From assembly GCA_005656395.1 (NCBI GenBank), contig SRSI01000009.1:186001-250000 (forward strand): a stretch of DNA of 64,000 bases, in the 5' to 3' direction. The notes beneath the pieces were generated by a model that saw nothing but the letters and a program-made list of their open reading frames with translations, was not told the origin of the DNA and ran no database searches. Each line of letters opens with the position of its first letter. The first letter of the stretch is position 1. The position numbers were made by a program, and so were the translations under genes. The stretch comes from Strongyloides papillosus (lineage: Eukaryota; Nematoda; Chromadorea; Rhabditida; Strongyloididae). Of the stretch, positions 12,356 through 24,428 are shown piece by piece.

Positions 12356-14286
12356 ATGAAAAACGATTCACCTTCAACAAGTTCAGATTCTTCAAATAAT
12401 ATTAATAGTCTTAATCTTTCGTCTTCTCAAACAGCAGCTTCATTATTGTTGAATCATAATGCCCTTGGAGCTGCGGCCGCAATTTCTCAGCAAGATTTGA
12501 AAACAAAGGAATTAGCCCAAGCTTTACAAGATTTTTCTTACTATCCACCATTGGATCATAATTCCGTATCTGTTGGAAATGGGTCAAATGCCATACGGAA
12601 TATGGTAGAATCAGGAGGTTAGTTATTAATTTTTATCATTTTTTTCTTTAAAATTATAGATTACTCAATTTTAGATGAATCATTCAAGAAGATGAGAAAT
12701 GATTCTAATGGAAATGGTAATCAACCAATTTTTAATTCATCTGCTATGAATTCTTCAGTACCTCAAACTCCTGCAAGGTAAGTTTTTAACAATATCATAA
12801 GAGAGTTAGGTCCAGTGATTATAGAAGACGACATCGCACCACCTTTACTCAAGAGCAGCTTGCTGAACTTGACAATGCTTTCCAGAAATCTCATTACCCT
12901 GATATTTACGTTCGTGAAGAATTGGCAAGAATAACAAAACTTAACGAAGCTCGTATACAAGTAAGTTACCAATTAACTGTAACTTGTAATTATATGACAC
13001 TATCATAATTATTATTTTCAAACATCTGGAAATGTTTTCTTTATAAGACAATTGTTAATTGACTTATACAAAGTTTCATGTGCAATTATCTATTGTATTA
13101 CAAAATGGCTTATTAGATTATATTCGACTTTGCATTCTTAAGGGGTTATTATCTGTGTTTATTGTTTTAAGTAACTTTACCAGCCAGCTTAAGACAGTTC
13201 ACACTTTACTTCCAGATGCTATTTATTTTGGTTATGTTGCATAATTAGTTACTGATTGTTACAGTTCATTTAAGGTCAATTTGAATATAATTAGATAGAT
13301 AATATAAATATTACTAATTTCTTTATAATCACATCTGGCTCCAGTTATTTGTTATCAAGTAACAAATAATTACTCTTTACCTAGTCATACGGTTTTATCA
13401 CAGTAGGATAAACTGAAAATAGATATATTTTTCCAGTAATTAAATGATTTCCTCAACTCCTTAATACTTTAACACGCATGCGTATAAAGTTGTATATAAT
13501 AATTTACTACTTTTATGCTTCAATAAATTCTAAACATTAAGGCTACCGTATTCATGTCATAAGACTTGTATAGTCATTCCAGAATAATAAAACTAAATTA
13601 AATTTTTATTTCTTGAGCAAGACAAATTAGATTATGCTTATTTCTCTTTAATAACTATTTCATATCACTAAACAACCATCTGTTTTTAAAGAAGCCTATT
13701 TTGAGCTCTATTCTTCCTACTAACTAAATCCTTATCCTTAAGCTACTGTAGCAAATTTGATTATTTTGAATGACTATAAATTTAAAGCTCTTAAATATAA
13801 TTATCTAACTTTATATATTGTAATAAGTCTTTATACATAATTAACTTAAACTTTTTCTAGGTGTGGTTCCAGAATCGTAGAGCAAAACATAGAAAGCAAG
13901 AAAAGCAGATACAAAAAGCTTTAGTTGGACAAGGTATTTTTAGAAAATTAGTATTAATTAATATTTATAGCTAATCCAATGACTTCTAATCGTTCTGCAG
14001 CTGACTCATTTTGGTATCAACCCTATCCTGTAGCAAGACAAATGGGTTATCCAACTGCAAATATGTCTTATGGAACAACAACAGGAACTGGTGCTTTCGG
14101 AGCTGGTATGCCAAGGTAAATATTATCTAAATAACATTTTTGCATTTTAAATAACCTTATAAATATTCATTTTACAGTGCATCAATTGGTACTTTTGGGG
14201 CAGATATGACAGAAGACTTTTACCAAAAAAGTTTAGCATTACGAATGAGTCAAACGGGAGCAGCTAATTTACAATATCAAAGCTGA
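12356..14286 (+). CDS. unc-42: Paired-like homeodomain transcription factor, UNC-42/PROP1-like
   Basis: Six exons, 12356-12617, 12675-12777, 12825-12960, 13861-13933, 13971-14115 and 14178-14286, give 275 residues with all phases consistent. The homeodomain is residues 122-181 (starts [13 protein letters not shown], recognition helix [16 protein letters not shown]). Phe8, Trp48, Phe49, Asn51 and Arg53 are present and residue 50 is Gln, the paired-like class. A 900-bp intron splits codons 46 and 47 of the homeodomain, the position typical of paired-type genes. The N-terminus is Ser/Ala-rich and the C-terminal part has a conserved-looking SFWYQPYP segment. The combination [19 protein letters not shown] points to PROP1/UNC-42, a terminal selector of command-neuron identity in C. 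elegans. Other paired-like members remain possible. Confidence 0.82.
12961..13860 (+). other. Large intron inside the homeobox
   Basis: A 900-bp intron starting GTAAGT and ending TTTTTCTAG, about twenty times the usual intron length here. It carries short open frames but no credible exon. Its size suggests it may hold regulatory elements. Confidence 0.7.
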
Positions 14287-15747
14287 TAAATATAATTTGA
14301 AATTATAATTTGTCTTATTTCGAAGAAGAATACTAATTATCTTATGAAAAAATATAGTGAAATTATACTAGCCAAAGTTATGATTTTATGAAGATTATTA
14401 AAAATTGTTTCATCTTAAATATTATATAAGAATTATAATAAAATCATCATATTATATTAATTACCTCTTTATGCCAAATTTTTTTCATATTAATAGAAAT
14501 TTTTCTTCATTTGTAATATTAAAAGTTTATTGAAATTGTTTTTATTATTTTGCTTTAAATGAGATACAATTTGCTTATATTTTATGTAAAATGACATTTA
14601 CATAAATCTTTTCTAATTAGAAGTTGCTCATTTTTGGAAATAAAGAATATAAATGTTTATAAAATATTTGTATATTTTGAAGTAATTAAAGATAACATCA
14701 ATGCTAAAAAATCAAAGTTATTATTTTACAATATAAAATTATAAAAACTTAAATTTTAGGGCATTAAAAACATTCATTATTTGCAATTAAGTTATTTTAT
14801 TAAAAATAAAAAATGTTTATTAGCAACAAAAAACAAATAGATTTATGTTTTGAACAGAAAATAACATTTTTCATCTTTATTCAACCATTAAATAAATGCT
14901 AACATTTGTAATTATCTTAAAGTTTACCTTATTTAATTAAAAGTCTTATTAACGAGCTGGCAATTTTCTATAAAAGTAAGTTATGTTTTGGTAAAATAAT
15001 TTTAAGTTCTATGAAAACAATTTTTCATTCAAATAAAAGTATGGATAGAATATTTATTACAACTTTTAAGGTAGCTATTTAAAAAATATAAAATTGTTGT
15101 AATTTTAAACATTAGTTTAATATTATTCATTTCAACAATATGGTTATGTAGTTTTGATATTTTAGTTTTCTTCTATTATTTTTTTATTATTAAGTAAAAA
15201 TTATTTCAAAAACTTTAAATTAAATTATCCATGAGAAGTATTATTGCAAGTTATGACGATATTATTTTATTTTCTTTTAAATAACCTTTCAAATAATGCT
15301 TTTAATTTGTGTAATGATTAAAATATGATTGGAGAACGTAAAATTTCTAACTTGTAATTACATTAAATAATAATAAGTTTAAAATTTCAACGTGTTTTTG
15401 TAATAACTTCTTAAAGAACAAGAGATATAAACACCTTGTAAACGTATCTCCCACATAAATATTCTATATTTAATTTCTAATTGAATCATACAATTACATC
15501 ATTAATATAATAATTTATATTTAGAAAAAGTATTTCAAATGATGTTTTGCGAATTGCTTCGTTCTAGTATTGGTTAAAAGTAGAAGATTTTTTTAAAGAT
15601 TAATAAAAAAAATTGTTATCAATTATAACTACTTTTTTCAGAATATCAATTTAAGTGAATTAAATATAGAAATATTTATGTAAATAAAAATATAATAACT
15701 TAATTTTTTATTTGACTTCACACGATACTTTATTAGCATTTAGAAAG
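14287..15747. other. Convergent intergenic region, no gene seen
   Basis: About 1.46 kb between the 3' ends of the homeobox gene and the ARMT1 gene. Highly AT-rich with several AATAAA-like strings near the homeobox end. No exon or RNA gene recognised. Confidence 0.5.
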
Positions 15748-16989
15748 TTACTTTGGTGGACCAAATTGTATTAATGCATAATCTCCCGATACCATCCAGG
15801 ATTCCACATCTTTGACTTGTTCATAAGTTTCCTTTGATAAACCTGCTACTGTCTCTGATTTCATTGTTCTTAGTGCAAGAAAAGGAAATATGTCAAAAGA
15901 AAAAATTGACTTTAACAAGTCATTCGTGGGATCCCAGTTCCTGTCTCCTACTAACTTCCTATAATTTAAGTCCCCTTTAAAAATAACTAAACCAGCATTT
16001 GATTTTATATCTTCATACAATTTTGGAGCTAAATCATTCATTTCATGAAAAGAGGCACCTGTGTTCCAAAATGGATGGGATTCAATAATAAATGTACCAT
16101 CTTGTAATCTTTCTCTCCATTTTAATCCTAAATTTCTTAACGTTACATCATCGGAATTAATCATTGAGTCAAATAGATAATTAGCATCTTTAGATGTTAC
16201 ATCAGAAACAAACCATGGAAATGGTTTTATATGAAATTTTATGGATTTAGCAGTATAATTATTTAAAAATTTCTCTCCAAAACATAAATCAGCAAAAAAT
16301 TCTAAACAAAAATTATCTGTAATAATATCTATTCTGTCTAACGGCATTGTCTCCTTTAGATAATAGAAAACACGTAAACTATCATCAACTAATGTATATT
16401 TTTCATTTGAAAATGCAGTCTCCAAAAAATTTTTAGCAGCTGAAACTGGATCACCCCCACTTAATGATAAATCATATTTATTAGCCCATAATGAGATTAA
16501 GAGCAATTGTTTCATATCAAAATTATCTAATTTACTAGCAATTTCAATCATGCATTTTTCTGAACTCTTATATGCATCTACCTTTTCAAACTCAAAATGA
16601 TCAATGTCTTTTAATAAAGTAGTCTGAGAAAAGAATTCATAAATCATCCGATACATATAACACTCAACAAATAACCAATCTCCATCATACCAATTATCCC
16701 TTCCTGATTCCCTTAATTTTGATATATAACTATTCCAATACATAGAATCACTACATGAAGTATTGAATTCATTTAATGGTTTGTTTGTCATAATATGATA
16801 ACGCATTTCTGCAATTCTATTTATAACTCTTGTCAATTCTTCTGCTGCTTTTTCTCCTCTTGAGCTCCTTATTTTAGCGTACCTTCTATGAAGTTGATCA
16901 ATAATTTTAGTTAATATTTTAGGCCACCTATCGTGGACTGTTGCAAAAGCAAATGTTCCTTGAACAGATCCTATTAATGGCTCTGCCAT
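15748..16989 (-). CDS. Damage-control phosphatase ARMT1-like (DUF89)
   Basis: An uninterrupted frame of 413 residues on the minus strand. The family is metal-dependent phosphatases that hydrolyse sugar phosphates such as fructose-1-phosphate and other damaged metabolites; human ARMT1 was also described as an acidic-residue methyltransferase. Visible family signatures are the Asp-Asn pair at D225-N226 within DNFCLEFFADL and the FKGDLNYRKL block around residues 338-347, with D340. Both are metal and substrate site elements in DUF89 subfamily III. The N-terminal helical bundle begins with VHDRWPKILTKIID and the length is close to the human protein (441). The enzyme is expected to be cytosolic. 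The start ATG fits because the N-terminal block aligns with the family without extra residues. Confidence 0.88.
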   Translation of the reverse strand: MAEPLIGSVQGTFAFATVHDRWPKILTKIIDQLHRRYAKIRSSRGEKAAEELTRVINRIAEMRYHIMTNKPLNEFNTSCSDSMYWNSYISKLRESGRDNWYDGDWLFVECYMYRMIYEFFSQTTLLKDIDHFEFEKVDAYKSSEKCMIEIASKLDNFDMKQLLLISLWANKYDLSLSGGDPVSAAKNFLETAFSNEKYTLVDDSLRVFYYLKETMPLDRIDIITDNFCLEFFADLCFGEKFLNNYTAKSIKFHIKPFPWFVSDVTSKDANYLFDSMINSDDVTLRNLGLKWRERLQDGTFIIESHPFWNTGASFHEMNDLAPKLYEDIKSNAGLVIFKGDLNYRKLVGDRNWDPTNDLLKSIFSFDIFPFLALRTMKSETVAGLSKETYEQVKDVESWMVSGDYALIQFGPPK

Positions 16990-18126
16990 CTTATCTCCTA
17001 AAGATAATTTAATATAGAAATTTAAATTACATAAAAATTAAATAAATTAACCTTTTCTCAGAATAATTTCTGAAAAACTAACGATACAAACTAGGAACTA
17101 TAAATTTCCAGTAAACTAATTACCAACATCCAAATTCAAAGAAATAAATACATTCGTAGAGTTGGTAATCTGACACCACTATAATAACGCACTTTAATTA
17201 CTAATATTTCTTTAATAAATCTGTGTCGGAAAAAATTCTTTAATATGTTGAAATATACCTTCAATTGGATATATTTATTGATTATATGTCTGCACTGTTA
17301 AAGTTTCTAACATCACTTTTTTACCAATAACGTAGAAGTTTGTTAGCATTATCTCGTTTTAAAATTTCTTAAACAGATTAAATTCAGAAGATTATTATGG
17401 TATTTTTAAGCAGATTTTTTTCGAAAGAGTTATTAATAAAGTTATGAAAGTTTTATGCAAAATAAAATAAACAATCATGTAATTTGGTTAGTAAATTTCA
17501 GTATTATTTGTATTGAAATAGATTTAATGTCATTTTTTAAATTTCATGATCGCTTTAAAAATTACTCAATCCAAAGATAATCTGAATTTGTTGTTTTCTA
17601 ATATTCTTCATATCTTTCTTGTGGAGGCTTGATAATGATATAATCAAAAAATATTAAAAACAGACTTCTAACAGTTTTATCTAGGAAGTTAATCTACTTT
17701 TAAAAAAATTCTATGCAGTAGGATTTATCCTTGAAAATATTTTTCTATTAAATGATTAAATTAAATTTCCTTAAAACTTTATTTTTGTTATGTATTTTTG
17801 CTTCTGAGTTTTTATGCATGTTTAATTTTGAAATTTTTAAAATATCTGATCTTTGAACAAGTTCATTTAGTAAAGTAGTTGATTAACTTAATACAAATAA
17901 AGGAATAAATTACTAAAGTTGGATATATTATTAGTTTCCTGTTTTTGAATTGGAAAAATACTGTTACTAGCTAAATTTTTCGAATAACAAAATAATGTTA
18001 CTTTGTAATTCAGATAAATTAATATAGAAAATAAATAGATGCAAAAAATATTGGTAACATTTCTTCTTAAATTTTAGATGAAAACAACTTTTAGGAAAGC
18101 ATTTAAAAAAACATTTAAAAAAATTA
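16990..18126. other. Intergenic region, no gene seen
   Basis: About 1.1 kb between two minus-strand genes. AT-rich with stops in all frames. Should contain the ARMT1 promoter and the MYG1 3' end. A minus-strand frame at 17967-18173 is only an AT-rich shadow. Confidence 0.5.
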
Positions 18127-19167
18127 TTAAACTCTCTTAACACGTTTACTTCTACTGACAACACATCCTGCATGTTCCATTGACTTTAAAGCCATTTCCT
18201 TTGCATCTTCCAAAGTTCTAGCTCCTCCAATAAATCCACTCATATGGACAAAATATGCAGTAGGAATTCCGCTAATCTTTGCTAGCTCATCGTCTCTTAC
18301 ACCTCTCCAATCATCATGTAAACCTAATCTAAATTCAAAACCTTTATCATCATGAAGAGGAACTGTTGAAACTCTATATCCATTTCCTTGTAAATCTTCG
18401 AAAATTGCAAACAAAATTTCATCTTCAGAGAGTTCCTGTTCACTTTCAATTTCCATTAAATGAGATTTCCATGGTAAACCACCATTAGGAAGGAAAATAA
18501 TCTTACCACTTTCATGAAAATCACATCTATCCTCAACAGCTTTCTCTACAATTTCTCTGGCAGGTAACCAAGCTTTGTAATAGTAATTTAACTTATCAGT
18601 GAAAGAATCCCCTGTTAATTGTATCGCTTTGTAAAATCTAGGGTCAGTGTCTTGATCTGGGTCATTCCAGTAAGGCATTAAACTGGAAACACGGCCGTCC
18701 AGAGACTCAGCTTTACAGTAATTTTTATCTTCTTTTTTACAATTACATTGTGATATTCCATTATCTACTCCATCTACAGCTTCAACGAAATGTTCATACA
18801 TTTTATTATATAACAATGGTATATGTTTATGATTTTCATCAATAGAAAGTATTGATGCAATTGCTCTTTTTCCATAGAAAGCATAAATTAAACCAGCTGA
18901 TGATAACTTGGTATTAAAATCTGGTAGAATATTAAGTGATGCCATTGTTTCATTAAACGACTTTTGATGATGGTCATATCTTTTTTTTTCATGATCAAAA
19001 ACACCACCAACATCAACAACAATAGTACAAGTATCAAGTAATCCTTGATCACGTGTACGAATAATCTTAGCATCTTTGTACTCCGGAAGGCATTTCAATA
19101 AAAAGCATGCGAAAGCCTCATCAGTATGGAATTTACCATTATGTGTTCCAATTGTAGCAGTGGACAT
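18127..19167 (-). CDS. MYG1 exonuclease, downstream tandem copy
   Basis: A single-exon frame of 346 residues. MYG1 (UPF0160) is a DHH-type 3'-5' RNA exonuclease that in mammals works on both nuclear pre-rRNA/mRNA and mitochondrial transcripts. The family motifs are intact: [15 protein letters not shown] at residues 7-21, [19 protein letters not shown] around 50-69, and the Gly-rich end (FVHMSGFIGGARTLEDA). It begins directly at the domain, so it has no presequence. It ends with a basic tail, SRSKRVKRV, that could act as a nuclear localisation signal. The paralogue lies 92 bp upstream on the same strand. Family assignment is secure; nuclear role is inferred. Confidence 0.9.
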   Translation of the reverse strand: MSTATIGTHNGKFHTDEAFACFLLKCLPEYKDAKIIRTRDQGLLDTCTIVVDVGGVFDHEKKRYDHHQKSFNETMASLNILPDFNTKLSSAGLIYAFYGKRAIASILSIDENHKHIPLLYNKMYEHFVEAVDGVDNGISQCNCKKEDKNYCKAESLDGRVSSLMPYWNDPDQDTDPRFYKAIQLTGDSFTDKLNYYYKAWLPAREIVEKAVEDRCDFHESGKIIFLPNGGLPWKSHLMEIESEQELSEDEILFAIFEDLQGNGYRVSTVPLHDDKGFEFRLGLHDDWRGVRDDELAKISGIPTAYFVHMSGFIGGARTLEDAKEMALKSMEHAGCVVSRSKRVKRV

Positions 19168-19259
19168 AATCTAAAAAAATTTTAATATTGTAATTTTTTG
19201 TTCAGATAAATAATGTATGTTTATAACAAATTAGAAAAATAATAAAATTGAAAAAATAT

Positions 19260-20351
19260 TTAATTTAATGATTCAAGACCCATTTTTACAACACTATCAA
19301 AAGATGATGCTGCACCTATGAAACCACTTGCATGAACGAAATCAATATCATCTATTCCGGATACCTTAATTAAACTTTCTTTATTCAACCCTCTCCACTC
19401 TTCTTTAAGAGATGCTCTATTTCTAAAAGTGTTTGCAGATTCTCTTGCAGGAATAGCCTGAATTCTGTACCTATTATTAATATTATCCTTATATATAACA
19501 AAACAAATATCGCTTTCTTCAAGACCTAATTCAATTTCTAAATCAAATATATGTGCTTTCCATGGTAGACCTCCATTGTCAAAATGAATAAGTTTCCCAC
19601 TAGGATGAATTGAAAATCTTTTTTCAATCGCATCTTTTACAAAATTCCTAGCTGGCAACCACGCATAATAAAAATATTTCAATTTCCCAGTAAATGATTC
19701 ACCTACTAATTCAATGGCTTTCAAGAATTGCCTGTACAAAGCATCTTCATCGTCTGCCTCACCAGAATTCCAATATGGCATAAGATCATTTACACGAGTG
19801 TCTATAGATTCTGGAATATTATATTTTGGAGGACCTTTGTAACAACTAATCCCATTATCATTAGCGTCAATTGCCTCAACAAAATTATAGTACATTCTAT
19901 CATAAATAATATCTATATTTGGATCATTTATTGGGATATTTAAAATCTGTGATATTACTTCTTTCCCATAATGAGAATAAATTAATCCTGCAGACGATAG
20001 TTTTGTATTATATGATGGTAAGACTTTTAAAGAAGACATCGTTTCAAAAAATGATTTTTGATGATGATCATATCTCTTTTTTTCATGATCATACACTCCT
20101 CCAACGTCTACAATGATATCAGTTTTTTCAAGAATTTCCATATCTCTTGACCTATAAAAAAATTAATGTCTTAACAAAAATTCATACCTTATAATTTTTG
20201 CGTCACTATATGTGGGTAATTTTTTTAGAAAAAAACACGCTAATGCTTCATCAGTATGAAATTTTCCATTGTGGGTACCAATTGTTTTAGTCGTCCTCAA
20301 GTAAAATTCACTTCTCAAATAAAAGCATTTCTTAAATAAATTGGAAAACAT
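19260..20351 (-). CDS. MYG1 exonuclease, upstream tandem copy with presequence
   Basis: Two minus-strand exons, 20188-20351 and 19260-20151, join over a 36-bp intron (phase 2) to give 351 residues. The frame crosses the join within the conserved block ([11 protein letters not shown]). It has the same DHH-type motifs as its neighbour: [15 protein letters not shown] at about 24-38 and VVDVGG followed by [11 protein letters not shown]. Unlike the neighbour it starts with about 20 extra residues rich in Lys, Arg, Phe and Leu ([16 protein letters not shown]), which look like a mitochondrial presequence, and it lacks the basic C-terminal tail. The central part differs considerably from the downstream copy, so the duplication is not recent. 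The likely role is mitochondrial RNA processing. Confidence 0.88.
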
Positions 20352-20612
20352 TTAAAATTTTTAAATATATGTTACACCAAAAAAAACGCCTTTCCAAAAT
20401 TAAAATAATTTTCTCTTGTAAATATCACTTTTATAATAACTATGGGAATTTCTCTCCTCCAAAGTTATATTAAAAAAATCTAAATTACAGTATGTAACAA
20501 AAATAATATTATTTTAAAGAATTTTTGTGAAACAGACATATGAAAATAAATTTATACAGGATATGATATCACTCTTTATTAAATAAATTACATTTAAACT
20601 TTAACTCAATTT

Positions 20613-23600
20613 TTAATCGTTTTCATATTGTTCCTTCAAATACATTAATTTGAGGTACAAAGTTTTTTCTAATAATATTTTATCTCCTTCACTTTCTGTC
20701 ACCAATTCAGCCCCCTTTTCTGAATATCCTCCTTCTATCTCAATCATTTTTTTGACATCCAAATTATCATATGGGTTACATTGTACTAAAATATTTGCTG
20801 GATATTTCTCCATAGCTTCAAAAATTTCATTACTCACATTCAATTTCTTTGAGTAAATATAACACAAAATTAATGATGCATATTTTGGAGTAAAAACACA
20901 TTTAAACATTTCAGTATCATTTTCTTCAACTGATTTTAAAAGTGTTATAATGTTAGTGGGTAAATTATCGTTAGATACATTTAAATTGTCTAATGTTTTT
21001 TCTACATTTTTTAATAGTGGTGCTTTTTTTAATTCATCTAATGCATCAGTTTTTGTACCACCATGTTGTAATTTATTTATTGCCAATGTTAAGGCTTTTA
21101 CTGTTTTGATTAATTCATTATCACTTTCTGACATCTCACTGAATATTTCTTCGGCATAGTTAATGTCATTAAGTTCCAGAGCAGCAAAAGCTCTTAAGAA
21201 TTTCCCTGTAAATTCATCTTCCTCATTTCCATAGTTGATGTATTTCTTTAGCATATGACTTTTGAAAGCATACCAAAAGTCTTGCATCTCACTGTCACAG
21301 TAATTATTATCAAACTGATTTGGCTTCATTAACCTAAAGAAAGAGAAAAGTTCTAAAACTGTTAAAGTTTGTCCTCTTATTGAACTTTGGACAATTTGTC
21401 TAAACAAACATTCCCATGCTTCACATTCAAAATCATGACCTGAATGAGAGTTATTAAGAGCGGCTATAACAACCATAATTGGAACCATAGGATCATCATT
21501 ATTCATTGTAACACATGTCTCAACTAATTTCACAACATTTTCATTATTAATTTTTTCACTTAAAACTTCTATTACAAAAAGAAGAAGCCATGGTTTCAAA
21601 GCTTTTACATTCATTTCAGTTAAACGTCTTAAAATTTTTTTTGATTCATCAAATCGTTTAACAAATAGTAATACAATTGATTTTGTAAGGAGGACTTCGA
21701 ATAACATTGAATCATCGGCTTTTCCCTCCATACTTGTTAAACATTCTAGAGCTATTTCTAGATACTGTGCATTTTTTTCATGATTATATTTTATTATTAG
21801 ACATCTAACAATTTCTCTCAAATGTTCGATACTAATTGTTATATCATTGTCAAAGCAAGTTTCAAGAATAGATAATGTTTCATTAAATGCCAAATCAATA
21901 CACAAACTCTTTAAATTTTCATTGGAATCGGAAATTAGAGGTAATGATATTTCTTTAATAACTGTATCATTCATAAACGCAAGCTCCAAAAACAAATAAT
22001 GTCTCGCTGATGAAACAAGTAATTGATAAGATTTTTCAAATGATATGGAAGGGTTATATAAAATTCCATAAATACCTTTCAAACAAAGAATTTTCTGTTT
22101 TGAAAAAGGCGGTGTTATCGTCAACAACTGTAAATAAGAATACAATGCTAATCCATGGATTTTATTTGATGAAATAAATAAAAATGCTTCATCCTCATAA
22201 AATTTAATGGCATCTAGCAATTTTTTATCTTCCACGTAACATGTCAATTTTATGACAACCCACTCTTCTAGATGATTAACGTCATCCTTGTATACATGAT
22301 CAATAATTGTTAAAGCTTTTCTATAAAGCCCCAACTCTTTAAAACTAATGGCCCACATCATCTTTAACTGTTGGTATTCATTTAAAGAAATTATATCTTT
22401 TGTATCATTGTAATTAGCGTACTTTTGAAAGTAAATACTTAAACAATTCTTTAATTCGTCGAAGTTTTTCATATGGACTAGTATTTTGCAGTATTTGACG
22501 ATGAAAGTATGATCAGTAGGCCCATACTTATAATAAGAATCCATTACATTGACTATTTGACTTTTAGGAATGACTAAAATTTCCGACATTTCAATCATCG
22601 CCTTCGTCAACGTATGGTTAAAATATAATTTTGGAAATATGGATGAAAAACAAGCCCATGCTTCACGTGGATATTTATTTCTAATCATCATACCAATACA
22701 AAACAACAGATATGATTGATTTGGATAACTGTTAAGAAGATTTTTTAACGATGCTATTATATCATTGAGTTCTGAAATTGGTACATCGAAACCTCTTTTG
22801 CACAAAATTGGAATCAAAGCTGATATGATATTTTTTGACTGAACTTTTAAAACATCCTTAGACTCTTTTTTTCTACCTAGATACTCAAATATACATCTTA
22901 TTTCAGATTGATTATTTGAAAATGATTTTACTGATTTGTCAATAATATCATCTACATTTTCTTTGGTACTAGATTCTATTTGAAATAATCTTGAAAAAAA
23001 TATTGCTTTATTTGAAAGAGATGAATCATCGAGTAACAAAACTTTATCTTCACTGTCTAAAAACCAGTGACATTCTAGATATGCTCCATAATACAAGTAT
23101 AGTGTTCTATCAAATAGTTGCTCACGTCCACCTTGTGTATGGAATATTTTTCTAATTAATTCATCTGCTGCTAAATGATTATGAGTAAGGCAAAATAACG
23201 AAAGCAATGCAGCGGATAAGGGGAATACAGTTGCTTTGGGTGATTTAGCAACAGTCAAATATTTTGAAGCTAACTGTGAATTAGCTGAATAATCATCATT
23301 AACAAACTCTTTTAATAATTCTAAGGTACTTTGATATGATATAAAAGTGTTACAGTCATCTGTACTTGACATTATATAAAATCTATTGAGATTTGCAAGA
23401 TATTCAGCACTGATAGTTTCAACTTCATACCATTCATTCATTATAAAAGAAATCAAATCTAAAGCTAATGCTAGACTTATTTGAAATTTGTCTTTCACCT
23501 CTTGGTCAAGTATTTTAGACATCAATTTATCATAATCTTTCTTATCCAATTCAATATTAAATTCCAAGATTTTTTCTTTTATTTTTATCAAATTTTCAAT

Positions 23601-24292
23601 TCTCAAATCTATCTCATCACTTATAAAAATTTTTCTAACACAAATTAAAAACTAAAATATCAAAAAATTATTTTCCATTTTATGTATGTATTTTTTGCCA
23701 AAAAATGACAACAAATTTTAGATGTTAGCAACTTATAATTTTTTTGACAATGTAATCTGTAAAATTTACTTACAAAATCTTCGGACATTTGATTTAGAAA
23801 ATCTCCTTCTAGTAATTCTTTTACTAATGTTGAATCATTTTCTATTATTTTACCAAGAGCTTCAAAATCTTTTAATTCAATGTATAAATTTTTCAATGCT
23901 TTTTGAATATCATCCATTTTCGTTGTATTTTTTGAATCTAATTTTATCAAAGTTTCTATGTATTTTTTTATATCATTATTCCCAGGAATACGCTTATCCA
24001 AGTATAATTTTAATATTCCAGCATAGCCAGTTTTGTTTTCAGGTTTCATACGAATGCCTTTTTTTAGCATTTCGTAACATTTTTCATAATTTTCCGTTTG
24101 GAGGTAGGCGTTTGCAGTAAACATAAATAAATTGTAGTCATCAACTTGATAACCAAACAAATTCTACAATATAAAAAATTCATAGTGTTAGTTTTTATTT
24201 AAAATTACCTCTGCTTGAATGATAGCATCTTTAAATTGTTTGTCTTTTACCAATTGTTTGACATTATCTATCATTTCATTCATAAGACTCAT
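20613..24292 (-). CDS. SKI3/TTC37-like TPR protein
   Basis: Minus-strand exons 24209-24292, 23774-24163 and 20613-23651 join in phase 0 over 45-bp and 122-bp introns to give about 1170 residues. The first exon reads MSLMNEMIDNVKQLVKDKQ. The N-terminal repeats (YNLFMFTANAYLQTENYEKC, GYAGILKLYL) resemble the start of SKI3/TTC37, the TPR scaffold of the cytoplasmic Ski complex that feeds RNA to the exosome. The rest is a long all-helical array of degenerate TPRs. The protein is shorter than human TTC37 (1564). The second intron is the least certain part: the frame stays open from exon 2 to 23660, so a different donor is possible. SKI3 identity is moderately supported, the TPR nature more strongly. 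Confidence 0.68.
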
Positions 24293-24428
24293 CTTGAAAC
24301 AAAAATTCGTCAAATAACCGACAAAAAAGGAAAAACCTAATTATTACAATGAATTTATTAATATGTTCTATAACGATATTTTTATTGGAATAGAGATCAC
24401 TTATAGAAATGTCAAAATATATTTTACA
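24293..24428. promoter_or_regulatory. Compact bidirectional promoter region
   Basis: Only 136 bp separate the start codon of the minus-strand SKI3-like gene from the chosen start codon of the plus-strand mitochondrial protein. Both genes must be driven from this interval or from inside each other's 5' end. No motif is named. Confidence 0.45.

Noticed and set aside
12763..12972. 69-codon minus-strand frame
   Set aside because: Antisense to the homeodomain exon.
20650..21159. Plus-strand frames within the SKI3-like gene
   Set aside because: Antisense shadows of a long coding exon.
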